Shown here: positions 25,601 through 37,622 of the stretch, piece by piece
Layout: each line of letters starts with the position of its first letter
Numbering within the stretch: position 1 is the first letter of the stretch
NCBI RefSeq assembly: GCF_040954645.1
Contig: NC_092803.1
Coordinates: 66,932,427-66,996,426, forward strand
DNA length: 64,000 nucleotides
Source of the DNA: Diabrotica undecimpunctata
Lineage: Eukaryota; Arthropoda; Insecta; Coleoptera; Chrysomelidae
Reading direction: 5' to 3'
Translations under genes and position numbers: made by a program
Notes under the pieces: model-generated
Seen by the model: the letters and a program-made list of their open reading frames with translations, nothing else
Database searches by the model: none
What the model was told of the DNA's origin: nothing

Positions 25601-28600
25601 TATATCGCTGTGAGACCTGGACATTAAAACAGTATGACGTCAATAAATTAAATTCATTTTAAATGGATGTACCGCCGAATGCTAAAAATAAGCTGGACCA
25701 GCAGAACTACGAATGAAGAAGTACTGAGAGCAATGAACACACGCCCTCATCTGGTCAATACTATCAAAATTAGAAAGACGTCATATCTAGGACACATAAT
25801 GCGCCATAGTGAATTTGAAAGTAAAAGGGGCATAGGACGAAAGAAAAAATATTGGCTACGAAACATCAGAGATTGGACCCACACAAGAGGAAATGAATTA
25901 ATTCATTAAGCCCAGAACAGAGAGAAATTTGCCATATTGATCGCCAAACTCAACAGAGAAGGCACTTAGGAGGAGGAGGATAATGTAACAGTTTGGAGAA
26001 ATTTACTTTTATCTATCATTGAACATATTTGTTTTAGCACCGACGTGGATTTCTGTTTTTGATGTGCTTTGCTGTTTGATCTTAACTGCGATTTCTCTTT
26101 TTATTTACTTAATTTTTCTATTTGAAATTTTGTTTTTACCACCCCCAATTTTAGTTTTAATTATTTTCTTGTGTCACAGTAAATTATTTTGTTCTACAAC
26201 TCTGAATATTTGAGGTCTAGGGCGGCAACAAAACAAGATACGCATTTATCGTAATGATGCTACGTTGTTACTTTTCACGAAAATGAGATAATTAATTTAA
26301 ATCAAAAATAAAAACTTATTTAATTATCATTTGGCAATGTAAATTAAGATACAAGTAAGTAAAAAAGAACAATATTGGTCATTATTTCCAACTTTATAGC
26401 TTACTCGTTTTCAGATGCCTAACAAATCAAATAATATGAGTTTATGAGAGTACAAACTACTTTAGATTATAAAACAAAAAGTATTCATTTCTATTAAAAA
26501 AAAAAAACAAAAAATGTGGTCTGTTACCCTTTTGTGTTGGTCTAAATTCCTCATCGTAGATATGCCATGCTTTAGCGTGAGCCCTAACGAGATTGTGCAC
26601 GCATTGGTATTCAAGCAAATCTTGAGATTGTATATTTGGAGGAAAATATCCGATTCCGTATCCCGCACCACAGATCTGCTGAGGTTCGTTGAAAGTGATC
26701 CAGTGTTTGACGTCTTCTCCGAACAATCTGAAAGCAATTCTAGAGTAGTTAGAAAACCAATCGATGATGGAACTATTAAGAAAACCGCCATAATTCTGCA
26801 AGTTTTGTGGCAAGTCCCAGTGGTAAATGGTTATCAAAGGTATAATGTTGTTTGCTTTGAGTTCTTTGATCAGAGTTCTGTAGTATATTACTCCAGCTTC
26901 ATTGATATTATCATCAAAACCTAAAAAGAAACGAAACAAAATTTATTGCTTATTTTCACAAAACTAATTAGCTAATTAATTTAATTTATACTTCTTTTGG
27001 CTATTTTTGTACATCTGGTAAGATTTCAAGTATCTTTTTTGTGTTCAACAATTATTATAACTTCTATTCCGAATATATCATTATGATTCGATTATAAAAT
27101 TAATTCCATATCAGGGAATATAAAAATGACAGATTATATACTTTGTAGAAATAAAAAGCTCGAAAGTTGTTATTCATCAGATGACCTTTACGATTTTTAC
27201 GATTTTGATCATCGTTACGAATCGTATCTGTTAGTGACAGATATTCTTTTAACTTTAATTTAAATATGCAGTTTTTTAATTTAAGCTTGCTTAGAGTAAA
27301 TATATAATAACTATAAACGAATTGATCGAGAGTAGTGAATCGATGTCAAGAACTGCTATTCTATGACCCCGTGACGAATCCGTGGCACTTGTTCCGTGAC
27401 TAGTGGATTTCGTGGCACTAGTTCCGTGACGCTCGCCTCACATATAATGGAGAAAGTATAATGAAGAAATTGGAAAAGAAAGAAGCAAGAGTAAAAACCT
27501 AGGCCAAAAGTTATATGTCAGCAGAAGGAAAAATAGTTAAACAAGGCAAATACTCACCGTTGTCAAACTCCAGGAACGACTGTAAAACATTTATAGCCCT
27601 TAAAAAGGACACAAACTTGTTGGAAGAGTACTAAAGGTACCTTTAATAGTAAAGTTACTTACATAGGTTCTTTCATTGAAATATTTGTTGAAAGTGAAAA
27701 GGAGTATTTTCTGAAATCAGTAATATCCAATAAAGTTGAAAGTACTACAGGAATAGTTACTGATGACTCCAGAGGACAACATCTTCTAGTGATTAAAACA
27801 CCAAAAAGTAAACTACAACTATTATCCGTTTTCTTAAGTATGAAACCCATTACACCAGAAAATTCAATAACAAGCATTTTCTTCAACCTCACTTAAATAT
27901 TTCGTTAATTCATTTACTATACATTGAAAAAGGAGAAAAACTGGTTTGCAAGACTGTTTGTAAACAGGTGTTCGATTCAATGAATTTACGATTCAAGCAC
28001 CGACAAACAAATACATGCCAGAAATGTGGTTTTTAAACCAAAGATTCATCCATACTACGGCTCTGCAGCTCAACTCGCGCTTTGTCTTACCTCAGCAAAC
28101 CTCTCAATTCGTTAAGGTCTGTAGTCATTCTCGACCACCATCGACTGTTAAGGAGATTTCTTGCGTCTTCATTCACATCAGCTTGTGCTTGTTTAATGCG
28201 TAAAGGAATTTGTTCTGAATATTGATTAGTCTCGTTGACAAAAATTCCAAAATATTTATATCAAGAAATCTGTTCAAAGTCCTGGCTTTTAAAAACTAAT
28301 CGTCCACAAGTGTTGTTAACTTGTTTTTGAACCGACCATCATTTTGGTTTTTCTGATGTTAACATGTAAACCATTTATTGTACTAACCATAGATACTTTA
28401 TCAAATAGTCTATAAGCTGGTCTCTCAAATTGTTGGCTGTTATAGCTTTTTCATATCTGATGTTGTTGACAATAATTCCATTTATTGTTATCTCAACTGA
28501 CTAATCGTTATATATTCAAAGGATAAATGAAATAACATTGAGGAGAGAATCCATCGCTGTCTTACACCCTTCTAAATAAATATTTTCTGTAACAGAGAGC

Positions 28601-31600
28601 CTTCGACTTTTATTCTTGCTGTTTGAGCCCAGTATAATCTTGGTATTTGAACATCTTGATAATCAATGTTTAGTTTTACACGAGCTTCTCGTGCTTAACA
28701 GTTTCAAAAGCCTTAGCCAATAAAGTCAATAAAGCAAATATGCATATCTTGTTTGACATCTTTACATTTACGTGCCAATACATCAAAGGCAAACAGGACT
28801 TCTCTGGTTTCCAAATCATTGCAAACTGTGTATGTGATGGTTCACTTTCACATTTATTGTAATATCTGGTATGTATAATTAGTAGAAAAACCTTTACTAC
28901 ATGACTTATTAGGTTTCTAAACCAAAAAATGATTAAAGTGGGTAGGACGTGTTTCACAATACAACTACCTGGGAACTATAATCAATGAGTCGTGGGACAA
29001 TACCCAAGAGATTAAAAGTCGCATCGGAAAGGCAAAAAGTGGATTCTTAACTATGAGTTCTGTATTTAAGAGCCATGACCTCAGAAGATCCTGAAGATAC
29101 CATGGACAGACAAAGTCACCAATGAAGAAGTACTGCGGAGAATGAACACAACTGCGGATTTGGTCAACATCGTAAAGAGCCGTAAGCTGCAGTACTTGGG
29201 ACATATATTAAGAAATCAAGGCAGATAGGAGCTACTCCAATGCATTTTGCAAGGTAAAATTGAAGGAAAAAGGGCCCCAGGACGAAGAAGAATATCCTGG
29301 ATTCCTAACCTAAGAGCATGGTATAGAAAGACCTCAACACATCTATTTCGTATAGCAACCAACAAAGTCATCATAGCCAGAATGATAGCCAACGTTCGGA
29401 ACGGACAGGCACCCTTAGAAGAAGAAGGACGGGACTTTTTTAGAATGGTAACACACGTGCAGATGAGTCATTCCTTTGGAATTATTCCAGTTCAATATAC
29501 CAACCACATACCCTGAATATTTTGTTTTTTTGAAATGGATGAGACAAAGATAATATGTTAAAAGTATGTATTATATCTCGTCATTGATGAACATCAATAA
29601 TACCTATTATTCATTTCGCCATATATGACTTAGGATATAAAAGATACTTGTAATAATTTTAATAAAGATCAGTTGCATCATTACGACACTATTGGAACTA
29701 CACAAAATAATCACATGTAATTTTTATCGCTGGGGATTATTGTTAGGAATCGTGACTGCTAAGGAGACTCCACTATTTATCCTATTTTAGGTATCCTCTA
29801 TAACCTATTGGCAATTTTTAAAAAATTTTATTGAGTTATTCTTATTTTTGTTTTCATGTACTTTTTATCATCAATTTTTTTAGGATCTCCTCTTCCTTTA
29901 ACGGTGACTGTAGACATGGTCAGGACCACGAGGAAAATATTTTTCTTCCTTTGGATTGGCCGTAGGTTTTATAGTTTTTCAAGGTTTCCCGGATAGTTTA
30001 AAATTAAAAAACTGTCTGTTTTAGATATCCTGCTTCAATATTCACATCGCAGCATACTTACTTCCTCAAGACACAAATATCATCTGTTTTTTTTCCAATT
30101 CATTAGTTAGAGTAGCCTAATTGTTAATATATTTGCACGCAAATTGATCTATGATATACTTTAAAAATATATATCCGTAATTACATTCAGTAAATTTTAA
30201 CAGTTTATTGAATTTTTTTCGAAATTTTACTTATCAATCTTTAAGCGTACCCTCATTCTGTATGTTTAAATATAAAAAAATTTGTAATTTCATTTTTTTT
30301 TTCATTTATTTTACATATAATAAATATATAATAAAATTATCAGGAATAATTAAATATTGTTAATAATAATGTTTATGCTTACCTGTAGGTAAAATCCTAG
30401 TCCAAGATAGAGAAAATCTATAGTGGTTGACACCAAGTTCCTTCAAAATGGCTATGTCATCTTTCATTTTATGATAAGAGTCGCATGTAATATCTGCAGT
30501 TGAATTATCTGCCACGTAGGTTGGATCTGTGTGGACTTTATGATCCCAAATACTTTCTCCCTTACCATCTTCATTCCAGGCTCCTAATAATAAAATAAAA
30601 GTCAGTTTTAAAAAACAAACAAAGAAGAGATACAGAAGACCAGAAAATAACTACAGTAGAACCCCTCTAATCCGTCACCCTCGGGACTAGCAGTATGGTC
30701 GGAACGCAAGAAAGGTCGGATTATCAGAAAAAGTCATTGTGTATGACGTATGTATGTGTTTTTAAAAAACGACTGTATTATTCTCTACAGTGATATAATA
30801 AATAATTATATTTCAATAAAATACAAGAAAGCTTTTGTTTGTACATTATTTATTAAATATGTATGTAAATATATAATGTCAAAAAAGGTAGCATAAAAAT
30901 TAGTGCCTACCTATGTAGGCCTACTTAGTAAAAAAATCAGTAATAGATTTTTGTTTACAAGATGAAATTCTGGATTTAGCTGCAATGTTCCTTCATTTTT
31001 TCATCCACACGATGTCCATCGGTGTTGATGCTGAGTTCTGCTCAATGTACTGAAGGCCAATTTCAAAAGAATTCTTGGCATCGGTGTGTGAAATCCGGAC
31101 AGGAGGCTCGTCATCATCATCACTGTCGGATTCTGAGTTCACGATTCCGTCACCGTCACGTTCCATAACAGCGGCAACAATTTCGTTATCGTTCAGCACT
31201 TCACTGGTTTCGCAGTTTTTGTCACATTGTTCAATCCACTCCTCAACTTCACTAGCAGGTATATTTGCATCCAGGGTCTGAAGATTGGTAACGATTTCCT
31301 GCACGTCGTTTTGCTCATCTTCGACCTGGTCAATTTCGATCATAACTTCTGGCCAAAGCTTACGCCAAGATTTTCTTAGCGTGTCAGGATTTAGTTCTGC
31401 CCAAGACTCAGCCATTGTATAGATAGCATCTTTAATGTTGAGTGATTTCATGGCTTGAAAAATATCACATCCTTCTTCGGATTTTTCTAAAATCGAGCTT
31501 ATGTATTTTCGGCGATAACGCCTTTTAAAACATTCTATCACGCCCTGGTCCATAGGCTGGATAAGTGATGTGACATTTGGTGGGAGGAAGATAGCTTTTA

Positions 31601-34600
31601 TATCCCCTTTTACTAAATCTTCCTCAGAAGGGTGCGATGGTGCGTTGTCTAATAGCAGTAGAGCTCGAACAGGAAGATTTTTTTTCGTCAAGTCCTTCTC
31701 AACACATGGCACAAACTCGTCAAAAAATCAAGATTTGAAAAGATTGCAGTCCATCCAAGCAGATTTTTGGTTGCGATAATAAACCGGCACGGATGATAAG
31801 TTTATGTTTTTGAAAGCCCTGGGCTTCTTAGATTTGCCTATGACAAACAGCGAAAGCTTGTGTGTTCCATCAGCATTGCTACAAGGAGCAACAGTTAGCC
31901 TATCTTTCATGAGTTTCGTTCCCGCTACGGTTTCATTTGACGCACTTAAGGTTTTGTTTGGAAGCATTTTATAGTTTAGGCCTGTCTCGTCTATGTTATA
32001 GACTTGGCAAGGTAACAGTTCATTTTCTTTTACAATTTGTTGAAACTTCACAGAAAACTCCTTAGCCGCCTCGACGTCAGCAGATAATTTTTCACCACAA
32101 ATTGAGACAAACCGGATACCATGACGGGTTTTCCAACGATCAATCCAGCCTTCACTGGCTTTAAATTCACTTCCGACTTCTAGTTTTTTGTGCAAAATTA
32201 TTGCCTTTTCTTTTATAATTGGGCCAGATATCGGAGTTCCCTTCCTTCTTTCTTGACTGAACCACATCCATAGAGCACTATCAAGCAGTTCAAGTTTAGG
32301 CTTTTTTAATGTTTTTCGCTTTTTAAGAGTGTTTTCTCCATCTACTATCGTCATTGTATGTGATTCAATTTCTTTTCGATTTTTTCTCCAATCCTTAATA
32401 GTCGTAACGCCTACATTCAGTTCCTTTGGCAATTTTTTGTAGTGATTCACCTTTGTCCAGCCTTTGAAGCAATGCAAGTTTTTCACTTAACGAACGCGTA
32501 ACGTGTTTACGTTTTGCTCCTGACATGTTGAAAATAATGTACACACTTTAAATCACAAAGTTCGAAATAATACTGACAGAATGGATTGTGATTTTCGGAG
32601 AAATTTTCGTCGTAAACAAATCGACCGCCGGGGATTTCCGCGAAGCCAAGCAGGTCGGATTACCCGGAGCGTCGGACTATCGGAGGGCGGACGAGAGGGG
32701 TTCTACTGTAATAATCTTTTGTTTCACGAATTGTGCTTAGCATTATTTCTAAATCGATTGATGCGGAATTTAACCAATATGTAGTCAACATACCGAAGAT
32801 TAAAAGTAAGGTAAAACCAATGTACGATTTTATCGAAGGAATACTAAAAATAACTCCGTCATTGTCGATTAATTTATTGAAATTTTTCATTTTTATACGT
32901 TATTTTTCTTTTCAGTTTAAATATTTTCATTAATTATAAACATCATAATTAAAAATCATTAATTATCAAATCGTAATTAATAAGGATCCACCACATTCTT
33001 ACCGAAACTGAATCGTTGTCTATCTTGCGTACATCCGTCTGTATGATAAATATTGAAGGAAAAGTTCTAGACTCTTCAAACAGGTGAAATAGGTTTTTCT
33101 TGAGCCACAAAATCTTTTTATTAAGTCCTTTTGTCGTCACATATTTATATGTCTTTTCGTTTGCTTGAAAAAATAAACCTAGAGTGTAGAATAAAACTTG
33201 GTAGATAGGTTGCCCTTGGTTTAAGCAAGCATCCTATTGAATTTGGAGTAATAGGTATTCTTCTTCGTCTTATATTCTTATAAAAGGTATTCTTTTTTTT
33301 ATCGTTGTAACTTTTCTTTTTTTTTTGAAAGCACATTGCTACAATAATTTTATTTTGACGTTTTAATGTAATAATAATAGTCTCCCGTTTTATACCGCTG
33401 TCGCGGCTTTGGGAGTATAGCAGGGTAGTCTGCTATATCTAGGGCCTACGGTATACAAGGAAGGTAACATGGCCAGTGCTACGCTTCAACCGTCTATTAT
33501 TACCCCTGGTTTTACCCAAGGTACTCATTTTTATTCAGGCTGAGTCGACCTGGGGCCTATAGACATTTTTAAAATGTCTAGATGTTCTTGCCGGCGGTGG
33601 GATTCGAACCCCGGACCACCGGCTTGCGAGTCAAGCATCCTACCGCTTGCGCTACGCAGGCCCGTTTTAATGTACACTTCGGAAATCGTTCTTAATGAAA
33701 AATAATAAAATACATATTAAAATAATACAAGAAAATACATTCTGAAACACATTCATACAGTCTTAAAACTTAATACATTGTTGTTGATTGGTACAAAGAA
33801 AAACCCTACTGAACATAGAGTGAATAAGTCTTCTTTTTTTCCATAGTTTTATTCTTTTCAGACGTAGCACCAGATGGAGAGAAGTTAGTAGCGGCATAGC
33901 AACTTGCAGCTGATCTCTCACCTTTGTGTGAACTTAAATGTCACCTCTACAGGGCGCATGCTGTGGGCTGAAACAGCTTCACCCGACGTATTTAACCTTG
34001 TGATATATAGACCGGTCGCACTTCTTCAATATGGGTCGATCAGATACCAGCGTTGTCTAGTGTAAGTAGCAGATTCATTTAGAATTTTAAACTACTAGGT
34101 TAGACTTTTATTTTTCTGTACACCGGGCTAGAATCAGAACCCATTTCCAATAGAGTAATTTGCTTTAGCGAAATTCTCGTTAACCGTCTGTCCCGCTTAG
34201 CTATCTGACCTACTTTAATCTTATTAGCTTAGTTTAAACGCCATATGACATCGTCCAGGTACGAAATATATGGAAGTGCCTTAACCATAACAGAACGGGA
34301 TAAGCAGTATGCGCACATACCAGCCTATCTTGAACTGCACCTGTGATGCTCTAGATTAATCCATTTAACACATAAAGGACACACGAAAATTAAGTGCATA
34401 CCAAAGGATTTCAAAATGTTTCTTCACAGCTACAATCACACCTTCAATCCTTAAGTATATAGCTTAACTAAATTTAGGAAGTGGACTAAAGATATAACTT
34501 TGCATTTGTATTATCTTTTATTTTATATTATTTGTTTGTTTTTATATAATATGGTGTTTGTGTTTTAAATTATATAATTAGATTTTCTATAAACGGTTAT

Positions 34601-37534
34601 ACATATTCCATATTATAAAGTCATACGTTAAATACATAAGTTAGTTTTAATTTTTTTTTCTTGATTAAAATTAATAATGCCTATAGAGTAATACAAAAGT
34701 TATCTTTTTATTGAATTTCTTGTAAAGGAAATAAGAAATGGAAAAATAAGTGCCAACACACTTACTTTGACCAAACCTCACATCCAATCCCATTAATTTA
34801 TTTCTGTTCTGTAATAATCTCTAGCACATGATCTAACTCTCTCTCCTTTCGCTCCTGGGTGGATTATATCATTTTCACAAACTCATCAATTGTTGTCTAC
34901 CATCTCTCATCAGCGATCATATTTTTTACAATGCCTCTTACCGATTCGCACCTAAACTCAACCGTTCTCCTTAATACACTTCGCTCTCTGGCCCATCTTC
35001 CACACACCAACATTGTATGGGACACATTGTTCTCAATGTCCTCCAAGAAAACATGGGCAGACTACTTTTGATCCCTTTTGCTAAAGCTCAATAATAAATG
35101 AACCACCAACACCAGAGGTGACAATAAACGAAGAAATGAATATTGAGGAGGAATAGGTAAAGGAAGTATTAAAGACACTAAAAAATATATTAAGAATGTA
35201 GATCAAACATCCTTATACCTCTCTTTAAAAAAGGAGACAAATCGGACCCGGAAATTTACGCTAGAATTAATTTATTACACACAACACTAAAATTAACAAC
35301 CAAAGTAATAACAAATAAATTAAATAAAATTATAATCCTAGCAGAAGAACAACAAGATCTTAGGTCGAGAAGATCATGCACCGACGCTATATTTGACCGA
35401 GGTCATGCCTACATAAAAACAAGAAGAAGAAGAAGAAAACATTGTCATTATTTTCACCTTAATACAGACATCTGATGATATCTGCCATGACCTGTGAGTA
35501 CCTGCGTCAGATAATAATCCAGTTGTCGATGACCACATTTCAGCCACCTTCGCAGGTCGGTTAATATCGAATTCGTCCACTGTGCCACATATTCTATTCA
35601 CTCCTATTCTGACTGCTCCATCGCAATTAATGTGGCTTTTCACACATCTCGCATTTTCTCCCTGAATGCCGTAGATTTTTGCCTGTAGAACCTCTATAGA
35701 ACTTTTCATCAATAGAACTTTTTCTATATTTCACGCATATAAGTATATACAGAGGAACACAGTTGATAACCGTCCACAAGGCCGCAGTAAACACAGTCCT
35801 TTAGGCATTCGCTACCTGCAGTAGACTAATTATATCCAAGCGTATCAAGAGCCTGTGTACGCCAGTATTTACACCGTTGCTCTGGTACTACGTAGAAGTT
35901 GACAGACTATAGAACACAATGTAGCACCATCCTCCTTTTGCAATTTAGGGCGGTCGATGTAAAATATTATGTTCTTTAATATGGCAGCTTTCTCAGTGGA
36001 CTTTTAGGCTACCTCCCTCACGTGTTTTTCCCAGCTACCATTTTTGTACAGGATCGACACCAGATACTTCACGTATCATTCGCACGTATGTCTACTTGCG
36101 AGGCCGAGTTCCTCTACCTGCGCTTACCTTTCCGCCCAGGGGGGATAACAAGGTATTCGTAACACAACACGTACTATGGGGAGGGTGGAACTCCGCGATG
36201 CTTCGTGCAACGCGCTGCCTTCAAATGGTATCAGACTCGTAGGGGTTAGTGACTAGCTAGAGGTCGTATGCAGAAATACTAGGTAGAGCTAGGTCCCGCT
36301 GATATATTATTATTAGAGGAACACGAACTTCTTTATTTCCGGGGACGCATCTAGCACCGCGAGGTCTTCATCGAACGCAAAGAAGTAACACTCGCTCCGA
36401 ATTAGCAATCCATTACACCGTCGTATGCTAGGTTCCACAACACAAGCCCAAGGCCATACCCCTGGGGCACTGCACAAGCACACCTCATTCTACCTGGATT
36501 ATTCCCTTGGATAGTTAGTCATAAGAGCGTGTAACACTTACGGATGGCCCACTTATTGTGGTTCTCCCTTCCTTTAGAGACTCATACTGTCTGGGGGACA
36601 ACCCCTAGACTTCTTAACTACTTCCCTCGATCCTTTTGCGAATCAATTTCTCATATAGCTTACTAATTTTCGAAATAAGGCAAATGGGCCGATACTTTCG
36701 AATCCCTTTAGGAAGGATCGCATACCTGGAGACTGTAAGATCCTAAAATTACCTGTACCCCAAGCTGGGCGTTTATGTATATTAGAAGCTACTCCTTTAA
36801 TATAGTCCAATTATAGTAATATTTGTTAAAAAGTTTACATGAAAAATACTTCTCGTCATTTTTCTGTCGACAAATATTCTCTAATCTGAGGTACATACAC
36901 AAAATCTGGACATATTCTTGAAAAGAACATTACGTCAATCTTGAACATTTCAGTTCGCATGTCCTCTCGCAAATCTTAACGTAGCTACACGGTCTTCCTT
37001 TGTTGCCAGTTCAGGAGCCGCTTTAAAAAGTTCACACGGTTTGTAAAGTTACCCGTAGATTTCAAGCTTAGTAATGTTTTAAATTCGATTCAAAGGATAC
37101 GGTTAACTGATTAACGTCCACTAAATTACCGATGTACCTTTGGCTTTGCACGTTTTCAAACGTGTGGTAAATATTCTTAAAATTCTGTTCCACAAATTGG
37201 ACCTTGTTTGCTATATTTCGAATAATACTAACTACTACACATTATAAGTCAAATTTGTCTTTTACCTTCGATCTGATAAGCTGATGTCGCTACACCAAAT
37301 AAGAAGTCACGGGGAAACTTTTTATTGTTAATTGTATCTTCAGCTGAGCTACAAAAAAGGTTTATTAATATTTTTACGTAAAAATAGTAATGATAATAAG
37401 AGTAATGATGTCTATTTTTAAATGTTCTTAAAATTAGAAAATTGGAATATCTGGGACATGTCACGAGGAGTGAGTGTTATAATTTGGTGCAATTAATAAT
37501 ATAAAAAAGAATACAGGGTAAAATAAGTTGTAGG

Positions 37535-37622
<88 letters not shown>

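Noticed and set aside
26514..26924. 136-residue plus-strand ORF
   Set aside because: It is the complement of GH1 exon 4, which has the real protein match and splice sites.
27990..29440. Twin-primed (5'-inverted) LINE insertion
   Set aside because: The minus and plus halves overlap in content (both include the YLG region) and differ in wording, so they are two separate copies and not one inverted insertion.
33590..33665. tRNA gene on the minus strand
   Set aside because: The A and B boxes are good, but the anticodon arm does not form a proper 5-bp stem with a 7-base loop and T33. The unit also continues into a body, tail and 12-bp target duplication, so it is a SINE head.
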